64,000 nucleotides of DNA from Cupriavidus taiwanensis (GCF_900250075.1 NZ_LT977070.1:1371634-1435633), one strand, 5' to 3'. Shown: positions 7,951 through 17,491, numbered from the stretch's first letter. The notes: generated by a model not told the origin, from the letters alone. Program-made: numbers and translations.

Positions 7951-8913
7951 ATGAAGAAACCCATACTGCCGCGTTGGACGCGGTTCCTGCCCTGCCTCGG
8001 CCTGCTTCTGCTGGCCGGCTGCAACATGACGCTGCTCGACCCGAAAGGGCAGGTCGGCGTCGATATCAAGAACATCATCCTGATCGCCACCTGGCTCATG
8101 CTGCTGGTGGTGGTGCCGGTGATCGTGCTCACGCTGGTGTTCGCCTGGAAGTACCGCGCGTCCAATACCAAGGCGCGATACGAGCCGGACTGGTCGCACT
8201 CGACCGCGATCGAAGTGGTGGTGTGGCTGATCCCGTGCCTGATCATCATCGCGCTGGGCATCATCACCTGGAAGTCCTCGCACGACCTGGACCCGTACAA
8301 GCCGCTGGAATCGAACAAGAAGCCGGTCACCATCGAGGTGGTCGCGCTGAACTGGAAGTGGCTGTTCATCTATCCGGAACTGAAGATCGCCACCGTCAAC
8401 CAGATCGCGTTCCCGGTCGACACCCCGGTGAACTTCAAGATCACCTCGGATTCGATCATGAATTCGTTCTTCATCCCGCAACTGGGCAGCCAGGTGTACG
8501 CCATGGCGGGGATGGAGACCAAGCTGCACCTGATCGCCAACCATGCCGGCTCGTATGACGGCGTGTCCGCCAACTACAGCGGCGGCGGCTTCTCGGGCAT
8601 GAAGTTCAAGGCCGACGCCATGTCGAACTACGAGTTCGACCAGTGGGTGGCCAAGGTTCGCGCTTCGTCGACCGAACTGGGCGTCGAAGGCTACAAGACG
8701 CTGGCACAACCCAGCGAGAAGGAGCCGGTCACGTACTACGGCAAGGTGGAAGACCAGCTCTTCCACAACATCCTGCACAAGTACATGGGCCACGGCGGCG
8801 CCGCACTGGCCGCCGACGGGTTCAAGGGCGGCCCGATCTGCACGTCGCGCAACACCCTCGGTGAAGAGCAGCTGTCCTTGACCACGCCGGCTGCGCTGCC
8901 GGCGGGCGCGTAA
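7951..8913 (+). CDS. cyoA: Cytochrome bo3 ubiquinol oxidase subunit II
   Basis: A 320-residue subunit of the proton-pumping ubiquinol oxidase. It has a lipoprotein signal (LLLLAGC, Cys24), two transmembrane helices (about residues 37-62 and 81-105) and a periplasmic cupredoxin domain. The copper-A cysteines of cytochrome c oxidases are absent from the segment after [20 protein letters not shown], as expected for a quinol oxidase. ATG 7951 is preferred over upstream alternatives because the signal peptide begins there. It is followed by cyoB after 11 bases. Confidence 0.95.
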   Translation: MKKPILPRWTRFLPCLGLLLLAGCNMTLLDPKGQVGVDIKNIILIATWLMLLVVVPVIVLTLVFAWKYRASNTKARYEPDWSHSTAIEVVVWLIPCLIIIALGIITWKSSHDLDPYKPLESNKKPVTIEVVALNWKWLFIYPELKIATVNQIAFPVDTPVNFKITSDSIMNSFFIPQLGSQVYAMAGMETKLHLIANHAGSYDGVSANYSGGGFSGMKFKADAMSNYEFDQWVAKVRASSTELGVEGYKTLAQPSEKEPVTYYGKVEDQLFHNILHKYMGHGGAALAADGFKGGPICTSRNTLGEEQLSLTTPAALPAGA

Positions 8914-8924
8914 TCCTGGGAGCA

Positions 8925-10901
8925 ATGATGTTTGGCAAGTTGAGTTTGTCGGCGATTCCGTTTCATGAGCCGATCATCATGGTCGTGCTGGCCGGTGTCG
9001 CCCTGGGCGGTGCCGCGCTGCTGGGCGCGATCACCTATTTCAAGAAGTGGGGCTATCTCTGGAACGAGTGGTTCACCTCGGTCGATCACAAGAAGATCGG
9101 CGTGATGTACTGCCTGGTGGCGCTGATCATGCTGCTGCGCGGCTTCGCCGACGCGGTCATGATGCGCACCCAGCTGGCGCTCGCCACCAATGGCGCCACC
9201 GGCGTGCTGCCGCCCGAGCACTACGACCAGATCTTCACCGCCCATGGCGTGATCATGATCTTCTTCGTGGCCATGCCGCTGATGACCGGCCTGATGAACC
9301 TGGTCGTGCCGCTGCAGATCGGCGCGCGCGACGTGGCCTTCCCGTTCCTGAACACGCTGTCGTTCTGGCTGTTCGTGGCGGGCGCCATGCTGGTCAACAT
9401 CTCGCTGGGCGTCGGTGAATTCGCCAAGACCGGCTGGCTGGCCTACCCGCCGCTGTCGGGGCTGGACTACAGCCCGGGCGTAGGGGTGGACTATTACCTC
9501 TGGAGCTTGCAGATCTCGGGCCTGGGCACCTTGCTGACCGGCGTGAACTTCCTGGTGACGATCCTGCGCATGCGCGCGCCTGGCATGACGCTGATGCGCA
9601 TGCCGGTGTTCACCTGGACCGCGCTGTGCACCAACGTGCTGATCGTCGCCGCCTTCCCGGTGCTGACCGTGACCCTGGCGCTGCTGGGCCTGGACCGCTA
9701 CCTCGGCATGCATTTCTTCACGAACGACGGTGGCGGCAACGCCATGATGTACGTGAACCTGATCTGGATCTGGGGCCACCCCGAGGTGTACATCCTGATC
9801 CTGCCGGCGTTCGGCATCTTCTCTGAAGTCATCGCCACGTTCTCGGGCAAGAAGCTGTTCGGCTACAAGGGCATGGTGTACGCGACCGCCGCGATCATGG
9901 TGCTGTCGTTCATCGTGTGGCTGCACCACTTCTTCACGATGGGCTCGGGCGCCAACGTCAACGCGTTCTTCGGCATCACCACCATGATCATCTCCATCCC
10001 GACCGGGGTGAAGATCTTCAACTGGCTGTTCACCATGTACCGCGGCCGCGTGCAGATGACCTCGCCGGTGCTGTGGACGCTGGGCTTCATGATCACCTTC
10101 GTGATCGGCGGCATGACCGGCGTGCTGATGGCCGTGCCGGCGGCCGACTTCGTGCTGCACAACAGCCTGTTCCTGATCGCCCACTTCCACAACGTGATCA
10201 TCGGCGGCGTGCTGTTCGGCTACCTGGCCGGCATCACCTACTGGTGGCCGAAGGCGTTCGGCTTCAAGCTGAACGAGCGCCTGGGCAAGGCTTCGTTCTG
10301 GTGCTGGCTGGTGGGCTTCTACTTCGCCTTCATGCCGCTGTACGTGCTGGGCCTGATGGGCATGACCCGCCGCCTGAACCACACCGACAACCCGGCCTGG
10401 ACGCCGTGGCTGTACCTGGCCGTGGTGGGCGTGGTGTTCGTCGCGCTGGGCATCTTCTTCCAGGTGCTGCAGATCGTGGTGTCGATCCGCGACCGCAAGA
10501 AGCTGGCCGACGTGACCGGCGACCCGTGGGGCGGCCGCACGCTGGAGTGGGCCACCTCGTCGCCGCCGCCGTTCTACAACTTCGCGCACACCCCGGTGGT
10601 GCGTGACCTGGACGCGTTCGCCGACATGAAGGCGCGCGGCGAGACCCTGCCGACCGAAGGCTACGAGAAGATCCACATGCCCAAGAACACGGGCGCGGGC
10701 TTCATCATCGGCGCCTTCAGCCTGGTGTTCGGCTTCGCCCTGACTTGGCATATCTGGTGGCTGGCCATCGTTGGCCTGGTGGGCATGATCTGGGCGTTCA
10801 TCCACCGCAGCAACGACGACCACATCGACTACTACGTGCCGGCCACCGAGGTCGAGCAGATCGAAACGCGCCATCTGCAGCGCATTGCTTCGCAAGCCTG
10901 A
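8925..10901 (+). CDS. cyoB: Cytochrome bo3 ubiquinol oxidase subunit I
   Basis: The 658-residue catalytic subunit carrying low-spin heme b, high-spin heme o and CuB. Key ligands are visible: HGVIMIFF (heme b His), [12 protein letters not shown] (CuB His and the cross-linked Tyr), LHHFFTMG (two CuB His) and HFHNVIIGG (heme His pair). About 14-15 hydrophobic helices are present. The gene starts with two adjacent ATG codons (8925 or 8928). It follows cyoA closely and is followed by cyoC after 5 bases. Length and order match CyoB. Confidence 0.97.
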   Translation: MMFGKLSLSAIPFHEPIIMVVLAGVALGGAALLGAITYFKKWGYLWNEWFTSVDHKKIGVMYCLVALIMLLRGFADAVMMRTQLALATNGATGVLPPEHYDQIFTAHGVIMIFFVAMPLMTGLMNLVVPLQIGARDVAFPFLNTLSFWLFVAGAMLVNISLGVGEFAKTGWLAYPPLSGLDYSPGVGVDYYLWSLQISGLGTLLTGVNFLVTILRMRAPGMTLMRMPVFTWTALCTNVLIVAAFPVLTVTLALLGLDRYLGMHFFTNDGGGNAMMYVNLIWIWGHPEVYILILPAFGIFSEVIATFSGKKLFGYKGMVYATAAIMVLSFIVWLHHFFTMGSGANVNAFFGITTMIISIPTGVKIFNWLFTMYRGRVQMTSPVLWTLGFMITFVIGGMTGVLMAVPAADFVLHNSLFLIAHFHNVIIGGVLFGYLAGITYWWPKAFGFKLNERLGKASFWCWLVGFYFAFMPLYVLGLMGMTRRLNHTDNPAWTPWLYLAVVGVVFVALGIFFQVLQIVVSIRDRKKLADVTGDPWGGRTLEWATSSPPPFYNFAHTPVVRDLDAFADMKARGETLPTEGYEKIHMPKNTGAGFIIGAFSLVFGFALTWHIWWLAIVGLVGMIWAFIHRSNDDHIDYYVPATEVEQIETRHLQRIASQA

Positions 10902-10906
10902 GAACC

Positions 10907-11551
10907 ATGTCGACTCAAGTCCTAGACCGCATCCCCGCGCAGGCAGGCGCCCCGGCTCACGCCGGCGCGCACGGCCATGACCATGCGCACCACGATACCA
11001 GTGCCAATACCGTGTATGGCTTCTGGATCTACCTGATGAGCGACTGCATCATCTTCGCCGGACTGTTCGCGGCCTTCGCCGTGCTGCGCGGCGAACTGGC
11101 AGGCGGCCCGTCGGCGAAGGAGCTGTTCGAGCTCAACTACGTGCTGGTGGAGACCTTCATCCTGCTGTTCTCCTCGATCACGTACGGCATGGCGATGATC
11201 TCGCTGCAGAACCGCAGCCTCAAGCACGTGCAGACCTGGCTCGGCATCACCTTCCTGCTGGGCCTGGCGTTCATGGCGATGGAAATCAACGAATTCCACC
11301 ACCTGATCGCGGAAGGCGCGGGCCCCGGCCGCAGCGCGTTCCTGTCGTCGTTCTTCACGCTGGTCGGCACCCACGGCCTGCACGTCGCCAGCGGCATGCT
11401 GTGGATGATCGTGCTGATGTGGCAGCTGGGCAAGAAGGGCATCACCCCGACGCTCACCAAGCGCCTGATGTGCCTGTCGCTGTTCTGGCACTTCCTGGAC
11501 GTGGTCTGGATCGGCGTGTTTACCGTGGTCTACCTGATGGGACATCTGTGA
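10907..11551 (+). CDS. cyoC: Cytochrome bo3 ubiquinol oxidase subunit III
   Basis: A 214-residue membrane protein with five predicted helices, the usual CyoC size. The N-terminal tail is His-rich ([13 protein letters not shown]). Family marks are [18 protein letters not shown] and the glutamate-containing MEINEFHHL segment. It starts 5 bases after cyoB. Its TGA stop shares its last A with the cyoD start (TGATG at 11549), indicating translational coupling. Confidence 0.95.
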   Translation: MSTQVLDRIPAQAGAPAHAGAHGHDHAHHDTSANTVYGFWIYLMSDCIIFAGLFAAFAVLRGELAGGPSAKELFELNYVLVETFILLFSSITYGMAMISLQNRSLKHVQTWLGITFLLGLAFMAMEINEFHHLIAEGAGPGRSAFLSSFFTLVGTHGLHVASGMLWMIVLMWQLGKKGITPTLTKRLMCLSLFWHFLDVVWIGVFTVVYLMGHL

Positions 11552-11919
11552 TGGCACAACACAACGCACCGGCGGCGCACGGCGCCCACGACTCGCACGC
11601 GCACGACAGCCACGCTGGCGGCCATGCCAGCTTCAAGGGCTACGCGATCGGCTTCATCCTGGCCGTGATCCTGACGGTGATCCCGTTCAAGATCGTGATG
11701 GACGGCACCATGGACAAGGGCACCATCCTGTGGACCATCCTCGGCATGGCCGTGGTCCAGATGATCGTGCACCTGAAGTACTTCCTGCACCTGGACTCGT
11801 CGTCCGAACAGCGCAGCAACGTGATCGCGCTGCTGTTCACGGCGCTGATCCTGGTGATCGTGGTGGCGGGTTCGCTGTGGATCATGCACAACCTGAACGC
11901 CAACATGATGGTGATGTAA
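11551..11919 (+). CDS. cyoD: Cytochrome bo3 ubiquinol oxidase subunit IV
   Basis: A 122-residue subunit with a His/Asp-rich N-terminus (about residues 2-27) and three hydrophobic helices, containing the family IVHLKYFLHLDSSSEQRSN segment. CyoD supports assembly of the CuB centre in known bo3 oxidases. It overlaps the cyoC stop by one base and is the last gene of the operon, which ends at a strong terminator 24 bases on. No cyoE (heme o synthase) follows here, so it must be encoded elsewhere. Confidence 0.94.
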   Translation: MAQHNAPAAHGAHDSHAHDSHAGGHASFKGYAIGFILAVILTVIPFKIVMDGTMDKGTILWTILGMAVVQMIVHLKYFLHLDSSSEQRSNVIALLFTALILVIVVAGSLWIMHNLNANMMVM

Positions 11920-11942
11920 GGACCGGCGTCCTGGCATCGAAA

Positions 11943-11977
11943 AGAAGGGGCCCCGCGGGGCCCCTTCTTCTTTTCGG
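11943..11977. terminator. Strong bidirectional terminator between cyoD and ggt
   Basis: A near-perfect palindrome with AAGAAGGGGCC and GGCCCCTTCTT arms around CCGCGG, flanked by A residues on the left and TCTTTT on the right. It can stop cyo transcription rightwards and gamma-glutamyltransferase transcription leftwards. Confidence 0.92.
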
Positions 11978-11985
11978 CTAGCACA

Positions 11986-14043
11986 TCAGGGCTTGAACGT
12001 GTCCCCCAGCACCACGCCCTCGCGCCGCGGGTCGGCGCCGCCGACCAGTACCGCCGAGCCGCCGATGGTGGTGCGGATGATGGCGCTCAGCCCGCTCGAC
12101 TGCGCCGCGGTGTTGACGGTGTGGCCGAGGTTGCGCAGGCCCTTGACCAGCGGGTCGTTGTCGCCCGGCAGGCCGCCGGCCGGCGTGCTGGTGTCGACGT
12201 TGGGATGCTCGCCGCCGACGATCATGGGCGAGCCCGCGCTCGCGTTATTGCCGCCGAAGTCGATCATCGACACCGCCTGCTGCGCATCCAGCCCCCAGTC
12301 CAGCGACGCCACCAGGGTCTTGGCCACGAACTGGATGATGGTGGCGCCGCCCGGCGAGCCGGTGGTCATGTAGAAGTCGCCGCGCGAGCCGTCGCTGTTG
12401 CGCCGGAACACCACCGTGGGCGCCATCGAGCTGCGCGGGCGCTTGCCGGGCTGCAGCCGGTTGGCCACCGGCACGCCGCCCGGCGCCGGATCGGCATTGA
12501 AGTCGGTCAGCTCGTTGTTGAGCAGGAAGCCGTTGGTCATGTGGTACGAGCCCAGGCCGGCCTCGATGGTGGTGGTCATCGCCACCACGTTGCCGTACTT
12601 GTCATGCAGCGACAGGTGCGTGGTGCCGCGCTCCTCCACCATCGACGGCGCCAGCGGCACGTCGCCGAGGTTGCCCGCCGCCACCGGCGTGACCATCGAG
12701 CCGGTGGTGCTGATCAGGCTGGCGCGCTGGCTCAGGTAGGGCTTGTTCAGCATGGTGTCCGGGGTGCCGCCGGGCAACGGGATGAAGTCGGTGTCGGCCA
12801 CGTACTTGTTGCGGTCGGCATAGGCCAGGTGGCCGGCTTCGCCCATCAGGTGGGCGCCCAGCACGCTGGGCCGCCCGCCGTTCTGGTCGACCAGCGTGGG
12901 CTTGTGCGCCGCCATGTCGAAGTTCTCGACGATGCCCAGGATCTGCGCCACCGCGATCCCGCCCGACGACGGCGGCGGCATGCCGCACACCTCGTACTGC
13001 CGGTAGGTGGTGCACACCGGCGTGCGCTTCTTGGCCTGGTAGTTGGCGAGGTCGTCGAGCGTGGTCACGCCCGGCGTGGTATTGCCGTCGTAGGTGGTCT
13101 GGATCTTGGCGACGATGGCCTGCGCGATCGGCCCGTTCTTGTAGAAGGCGTCGGCGCCGTCCGCGGCGACGGCGCTGAAGACCGCCGCCAGCGCGGGATT
13201 GCGCAGCACGGTGTTGACCGCGCGCGGGGTGCCGTCGGGATTGAGGAAGTAGGCGGCCATCTCCGGATCGCGCTTGATATTGGCGACGGTGGCGCTGTCG
13301 GATATCGCGGCGGCCATGCGCGGCGGGATCGCGAAGCCGTCGGTGGCCAGCTTGATCGCCGGCGCGAACAGTTCCTTCCAGGCGGTCTTGCCGTAGTCGC
13401 GGTGGGCCAGCTCGAGCACGCGCAGCGTGCCGGGGGTGCCGATCGAGCGGCCGCTGCGCTGGGCATTGGGCAGGGGCATGGTCTGGTCGGCCGCGGACTT
13501 CCAGCGCAGGTAGTTCTCGTCTGCGGCGGCCGGCGCGGTCTCGCGGCCGTCGTAGGCGGTGAGCTGCCGGGTCGTCGCGTCGTAATGCAGGATGAAGGCA
13601 CCGCCGCCGATGCCGGACGATTGCGGCTCGACCAGGTTCAGCACCATCTGCGCCGCCACCGCGGCGTCGATCGCGGTGCCGCCGGCCTTCAGCACGTCGC
13701 ACGCCGCCTTGGTCGAGACCGGGTTGTTGGTCACCGCCATATAGGTCTTGCTGTAGACCGTGACCTTGGGCGCATAACCGGTCGCCTGCTCCGGCGCGTT
13801 GGGGTCGCCCGGCAGGACTACCGCCTGGCCGCCGGTACTGCCATCGAGTTCGCAGCCGGCAGTGGGCGTGACCGGCGGTGGCGGGGGCGGAGGCGGGGGA
13901 TCGTCGCCGCCGCCGCAGGCGCCCAGGGTCAGCGCCAGCGCCGCCAGGGCCAGCTTGCCGCGACGCGGGCGCCAGTACGGGGTGGCGCGCGGCTGCGGCT
14001 GCGGCTCGGCGGGGGATGCGTGGGGGTCGGCAGCGTACGGCAT
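11986..14043 (-). CDS. ggt: Gamma-glutamyltransferase, lipoprotein type
   Basis: A 685-residue gamma-glutamyltranspeptidase that cleaves gamma-glutamyl bonds (glutathione and related amides) outside the cytoplasm. A lipobox (LTLGAC, Cys43) follows a basic, Pro-rich N-terminus and is followed by a run of nine prolines as linker. The autoprocessing and catalytic threonine is in RGTTHLSLHDKYG, where the small subunit should begin, and PPPSSGGIAVAQ and KRPRSSMAPT are conserved. It lies between two unrelated loci. A second GGT is at 36293-38173. Confidence 0.93.
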   Translation of the reverse strand: MPYAADPHASPAEPQPQPRATPYWRPRRGKLALAALALTLGACGGGDDPPPPPPPPPVTPTAGCELDGSTGGQAVVLPGDPNAPEQATGYAPKVTVYSKTYMAVTNNPVSTKAACDVLKAGGTAIDAAVAAQMVLNLVEPQSSGIGGGAFILHYDATTRQLTAYDGRETAPAAADENYLRWKSAADQTMPLPNAQRSGRSIGTPGTLRVLELAHRDYGKTAWKELFAPAIKLATDGFAIPPRMAAAISDSATVANIKRDPEMAAYFLNPDGTPRAVNTVLRNPALAAVFSAVAADGADAFYKNGPIAQAIVAKIQTTYDGNTTPGVTTLDDLANYQAKKRTPVCTTYRQYEVCGMPPPSSGGIAVAQILGIVENFDMAAHKPTLVDQNGGRPSVLGAHLMGEAGHLAYADRNKYVADTDFIPLPGGTPDTMLNKPYLSQRASLISTTGSMVTPVAAGNLGDVPLAPSMVEERGTTHLSLHDKYGNVVAMTTTIEAGLGSYHMTNGFLLNNELTDFNADPAPGGVPVANRLQPGKRPRSSMAPTVVFRRNSDGSRGDFYMTTGSPGGATIIQFVAKTLVASLDWGLDAQQAVSMIDFGGNNASAGSPMIVGGEHPNVDTSTPAGGLPGDNDPLVKGLRNLGHTVNTAAQSSGLSAIIRTTIGGSAVLVGGADPRREGVVLGDTFKP

Positions 14044-14185
14044 GGTTTCTCCTTCCTTTTATGTGGGTCCGGGAAATGCCACGGCCGGGTCGTCAGGCGG
14101 GACCGCGGCCATCTTTCACCGTAGTGCCGCGGCGCGCCTGCCTTAATCATTGAATGTACGGATTTACATGCATTCGAATCCGGGT

Positions 14186-14201
14186 TTAAGCGCCCGCTTA
14201 A
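14186..14201. promoter_or_regulatory. Perfect 16-base palindrome
   Basis: TTAAGCG and CGCTTAA arms are separated by CC. It is 143 bases upstream of the ggt start and 296 bases upstream of urtA. The regulator is not identified. It is AT-flanked, unlike the surrounding GC-rich sequence, so an operator for ggt is a reasonable inference. Confidence 0.45.
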
Positions 14202-14242
14202 TCAACGCCGGCGAGTGCGCTGGCACGCCGGCGCTTGCCAAT

Positions 14243-14259
14243 GGCGCCACGGTGGCGCA
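14243..14259. promoter_or_regulatory. NtrC-like palindrome 1
   Basis: GCGCCA-CGG-TGGCGC, a perfect 6+3+6 dyad with the spacing of the NtrC consensus (TGCACCA-N3-TGGTGCA) but C for T in the inner half. It lies about 180 bases upstream of the sigma-54 promoter. It is the weakest of the three by sequence. Confidence 0.45.
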
Positions 14260-14312
14260 AGCCGGTTCCGGCAATGTGCGCCATGCACCGGGATCGGCCG
14301 CGCCGGCCGGCA

Positions 14313-14329
14313 CGCACTGTCGCAGTGCG
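14313..14329. promoter_or_regulatory. NtrC-like palindrome 2
   Basis: CGCACTG-TCG-CAGTGCG is a perfect 7+3+7 dyad that keeps the GCAC...GTGC core of NtrC sites. Its centre is 26 bases from that of palindrome 3, and it is about 100 bases upstream of the sigma-54 promoter, a normal enhancer distance. Confidence 0.6.
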
Positions 14330-14338
14330 CTGATTCGC

Positions 14339-14355
14339 TGCACGGTGATGGTGCG
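14339..14355. promoter_or_regulatory. NtrC-like palindrome 3
   Basis: TGCACG-GTGAT-GGTGCG matches the NtrC consensus TGCACC-N5-GGTGCA at 10 of 12 bases. Together with palindrome 2 it forms a tandem pair, as expected for cooperative NtrC binding upstream of a sigma-54 promoter. Confidence 0.65.
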
Positions 14356-14424
14356 GACGCGCCAGGCGGGCGGCGCCTGGGCCCCCGCACCGCCTGCGGC
14401 CGCGCCGCGCGGGCGATATCGCCG

Positions 14425-14440
14425 TGGCACGCTAGTTGCA
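14425..14440 (+). promoter_or_regulatory. Sigma-54 (RpoN) promoter of urtA
   Basis: TGGCACGCTAGTTGCA matches the -24/-12 consensus TGGCAC-N5-TTGCA exactly, with GG and GC separated by the required ten bases. Transcription would start about 12 bases downstream of the GC, near 14452, leaving a leader of roughly 45 bases before the urtA ATG. With the NtrC-like sites it makes nitrogen-limitation control of urea uptake very likely. Confidence 0.88.
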
Positions 14441-14496
14441 GATGCATCACCCCGGGGAGCGTAGTCCCTGACCAACACCACAAACGGGAGCTGCAA

Positions 14497-15753
14497 ATGC
14501 AACGACGTGACATGCTGAAGCTGTCGGCGATAGCCGCCGCGGCGATGATCGGTACCAGCCCGCTGGCGCTGGCGCAGTCCAAGGAGCCGATCAAGGTCGG
14601 CATCCTGCATTCGCTGTCCGGCACCATGGCGATCTCCGAAACGTCGCTGAAGGACGTGGCGCTGATGACCATCGACGAAATCAACAAGAGCGGCGGCGTG
14701 CTCGGCCGCAAGCTCGAGCCGGTGGTGGTGGACCCGGCCTCGAACTGGCCGCTGTTCGCCGAGAAGGCGCGCCAGCTGGTCAGCAAGGACAAGGTCGCGG
14801 TCACCTTCGGCTGCTGGACCTCGGTGTCGCGCAAGTCGGTGCTGCCGGTCTACGAAGAGCTCAACTCGCTGCTGTTCTATCCGGTGCAGTATGAAGGCGA
14901 GGAGATGTCGAAGAACGTCTTCTACACCGGCGCGGCGCCCAACCAGCAGGCCATCCCCGCGGTGGAATACCTGATGAGCAAGGAGGGCGGCGGCGCCAAA
15001 CGGTTCTTCCTGCTCGGCACCGACTATGTCTACCCGCGCACCACCAACAAGATCCTGCGCGCCTTCCTGAAGAGCAAGGGCGTGGCCGACAAGGACATCG
15101 AAGAGGTCTACACCCCGTTCGGCCACAGCGACTACCAGACCATCGTCGCCAATATCAAGAAGTTCTCGCAGGGCGGCAAGACCGCGGTGATCTCCACCAT
15201 CAACGGCGATTCCAACGTGCCGTTCTACAAGGAGCTGGGCAACGCCGGGCTCAAGGCCAAGGACGTGCCGGTGGTGGCGTTCTCGGTCGGCGAAGAAGAG
15301 CTGCGCGGCATCGACACCAAGCCGCTGGTGGGCCACCTGGCCGCGTGGAACTACTTCATGTCGGTCAAGAACCCCGAGAACGACGCCTTCCGCAAGCAGT
15401 GGGCCGCCTGGGTCAAGGCCAACAACCTGCCCGGCGGCGACAAGCGCGTGACCAACGACCCGATGGAAGCCACCTACGTCGGCATCCACATGTGGGCGCA
15501 GGCGGTGAAGAAGGCCGGCAGCACCGACACCAACAAGGTGCGCGCCGCGATGTACGGCCAGACCTTCAAGGCGCCGGACGGCTTCACCCTGACCATGGGC
15601 GAGAACCACCACCTGTACAAGCCGGTGATGATCGGCGAGGTCAAGGGCGACGGCCAGTTCGCGGTGGTGTGGAAGACGCCGAAGGCGGTGCGCGCGCAGC
15701 CGTGGAGCCCGTTTATCGCGGGCAATGAAGGCAAGCCGGACAAGGTGATGTAA
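14497..15753 (+). CDS. urtA: Urea ABC transporter substrate-binding protein
   Basis: A 418-residue periplasmic binding protein of the branched-chain amino acid receptor superfamily, specific for urea in the UrtA group. The signal peptide begins MQRRDMLKLSAIAAAAMIG and includes a twin-arginine-like RRDMLK, so Tat export is possible; cleavage is expected after ALAQ. The mature protein starts KEPIKVGILHSLSGTMA, typical of UrtA. ATG 14497 has CGGGAG upstream. It is the first gene of urtABCDE, preceded by the sigma-54 promoter and followed by a hairpin element that may favour extra urtA expression. Confidence 0.95.
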   Translation: MQRRDMLKLSAIAAAAMIGTSPLALAQSKEPIKVGILHSLSGTMAISETSLKDVALMTIDEINKSGGVLGRKLEPVVVDPASNWPLFAEKARQLVSKDKVAVTFGCWTSVSRKSVLPVYEELNSLLFYPVQYEGEEMSKNVFYTGAAPNQQAIPAVEYLMSKEGGGAKRFFLLGTDYVYPRTTNKILRAFLKSKGVADKDIEEVYTPFGHSDYQTIVANIKKFSQGGKTAVISTINGDSNVPFYKELGNAGLKAKDVPVVAFSVGEEELRGIDTKPLVGHLAAWNYFMSVKNPENDAFRKQWAAWVKANNLPGGDKRVTNDPMEATYVGIHMWAQAVKKAGSTDTNKVRAAMYGQTFKAPDGFTLTMGENHHLYKPVMIGEVKGDGQFAVVWKTPKAVRAQPWSPFIAGNEGKPDKVM

Positions 15754-15778
15754 GCCAGCCAACCGCCGCTGGTTTTTT

Positions 15779-15806
15779 CCCCTCTCCCGCTTGCGCGGGA
15801 GGGGAG
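15779..15806. repeat. Dispersed GC-rich palindrome, copy 1 (urtA-urtB gap)
   Basis: CCCCTCTCCCGC-TTGC-GCGGGAGGGGAG folds into a 12-bp imperfect hairpin. It directly follows a short AACC/GGTTTTTT hairpin after urtA. It shares the CTCTCCCGCTTGCG core with elements near 38222, 38305, 43533 and 47454. Located inside an operon, it could stabilise or partly terminate the urtA transcript. Confidence 0.7.
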
Positions 15807-15847
15807 TATTCCCCAGTCCGCCAACACCATCGCACTTGCCAGCTTCC

Positions 15848-17491
15848 ATGCGCAATCCCCTCTCCGTTCCCGCCATGTCCTGGCTGCGCGCCCTGCTGGC
15901 AGCGCTGCTGCTGGCCTCGGCGCCGTGGGCCGTCGCGCTGACGCAGGCCGACCTGAAGCCGCTGGCCGAAGACGACTTCGACGCCAAGACCGCCGCGCTG
16001 TCCGCGCTGGCCAACGCATCGCCCGATGAGGCCGGACCGATTTTGAAAGCCTTGCAGGACGACGCCCTGCAATACGCGCCGTCGGCCGGCATGGTGCGCC
16101 AGGATGGCGACAAGCTGGTCGATGCGATCACCGGCAAGCCGGTCACGGTCAAGGCCGACGAGCTCGAGTCGCTGACCCTGAACAACAGCCTGCGCGCACT
16201 AGTCGACAGCGCCGCCAGCAGCCTGCTGCTGCAGTCGCCGGACATTGCCGTGCGCGCCCAGGCGGTGGCCACCCTGCGTGACCAGCCGGAAAGCGCGTCG
16301 CTGGCGGCGGTCGAAGCCGCGCGCAAGACCGAGGCCGATGCCGGCCTGCGCGCCAGCCTGGACGTGATCTGGGCCAACCTGGTGCTGGCCGCCACGCCCG
16401 GGCCCGCCGCGCGCGACGCGCGCCTCGAAGCCATCCGCATCCTGGGTCGCGACAGCAACCCGCAGAGCCGCCAGAAGCTGGCGCCGCTGGTCGAGCGCGA
16501 CAGCGCCGGCCGCTACCGCGAGCCCGACGGCAGCGTGCGCCTGGCCGCGCAGCAGGCGCTGGACACGCTGCAGGGCGACCAGCGCCGCGCCGAAGTGATC
16601 GGCAACCTGTTCGCCGGCCTGAGCCTGGGCAGCGTGCTGCTGCTGGCCGCGCTTGGCCTGGCCATCACCTATGGCCTGATCGGCGTGATCAACATGGCGC
16701 ACGGCGAATTCCTGATGATCGGCGCCTATGCCACCTACGTGGTGCAGTCGCTGTTCCGCGCCTACGCGCCGGGCGCGCTGGACTGGTATCTGCCCGCGGC
16801 GCTGCCGGCTTCGTTCCTGGCAGCCGCGGTGGTGGGCTTCGTGCTGGAACGGCTGGTGCTGCGCCACCTGTACGGGCGCCCGCTGGAAACGCTGCTGGCC
16901 ACCTTCGGCGTGAGCCTGCTGCTGATGCAGGCGGTGCGCACGCTGTTCGGCGCGCAGAACGTCGAAGTGTCCAATCCCGCCTGGATGAGCGGCGGCTTCG
17001 AATGGCTGCCGGGGCTGGTGATCCCGTATAACCGCGTGGTCATCATCCTGTTCGCGCTGGCGGTGGTGGCGGTGGCGTGGGCGGTGCTCAACCGCACGCG
17101 GCTGGGGCTGTTCGTGCGCGCCACCACGCAGAACCGGACCATGGCCGCGTGCGTGGGCGTGCGCACCTGGAAGGTCGACAGCTACGCCTTTGCCTTCGGC
17201 GCCGGCATCGCTGGCCTCGGCGGCTGCGCGCTGTCGCAGATCGGCAATGTCGGCCCCGACCTGGGCCAGGCCTACATCATCGATTCGTTCATGGTGGTGG
17301 TGCTGGGCGGGGTGGGGCAGCTGGCCGGCACCATCGTCGGCGCCTTCGGGCTGGGCATTCTCAACAAGTTCATCGAACCCTTCTATGGCGCGGTACTGGC
17401 CAAGATCCTGGTCCTGGTGCTGATCGTGCTGTTTATCCAGAAGCGGCCGCAGGGACTGTTCGCGCTCAAGGGGCGCAGCGCGGAGGCATGA
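15848..17491 (+). CDS. urtB: Urea ABC transporter permease UrtB
   Basis: A 547-residue permease of the LivH type. The first ~255 residues carry a signal-like helix (RALLAALLLASAPWAVALTQ) and a mainly helical non-membrane domain common in proteobacterial UrtB. The remaining part has about eight membrane helices, including GLIGVINMAHGEFLMIGAYATY, the permease signature. ATG 15848 gives the signal peptide; an internal ATG 24 bases on is the alternative. Its stop overlaps the urtC start (ATGATG at 17488). Confidence 0.93.
   Translation: MRNPLSVPAMSWLRALLAALLLASAPWAVALTQADLKPLAEDDFDAKTAALSALANASPDEAGPILKALQDDALQYAPSAGMVRQDGDKLVDAITGKPVTVKADELESLTLNNSLRALVDSAASSLLLQSPDIAVRAQAVATLRDQPESASLAAVEAARKTEADAGLRASLDVIWANLVLAATPGPAARDARLEAIRILGRDSNPQSRQKLAPLVERDSAGRYREPDGSVRLAAQQALDTLQGDQRRAEVIGNLFAGLSLGSVLLLAALGLAITYGLIGVINMAHGEFLMIGAYATYVVQSLFRAYAPGALDWYLPAALPASFLAAAVVGFVLERLVLRHLYGRPLETLLATFGVSLLLMQAVRTLFGAQNVEVSNPAWMSGGFEWLPGLVIPYNRVVIILFALAVVAVAWAVLNRTRLGLFVRATTQNRTMAACVGVRTWKVDSYAFAFGAGIAGLGGCALSQIGNVGPDLGQAYIIDSFMVVVLGGVGQLAGTIVGAFGLGILNKFIEPFYGAVLAKILVLVLIVLFIQKRPQGLFALKGRSAEA

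Larger units (their letters stand above)
14044..14496. other. Regulatory region between ggt and urtA
   Basis: 453 bases between divergent genes with no credible ORF. The left end serves ggt. A perfect palindrome lies at 14186-14201, and three NtrC-like palindromes plus a sigma-54 promoter occupy 14243-14440. Each is listed separately. The density of dyad symmetry is far above what surrounding non-coding DNA shows. Confidence 0.75.

Noticed and set aside
8736..10895. Minus-strand open frame of 719 codons opposite cyoB
   Set aside because: Shadow of cyoB caused by high GC at third positions; the His/Gln/Arg-rich translation shows no fold or signal.
7951..11919. Cytochrome c oxidase (aa3 type) instead of bo3
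   Set aside because: Subunit II lacks the CuA cysteines and is a lipoprotein, and a short CyoD-type subunit is present, so quinol oxidase is the better call.
12121..14124. Plus-strand open frame of 667 codons opposite ggt
   Set aside because: Antisense to a well-supported gamma-glutamyltransferase; composition is that of a shadow frame.
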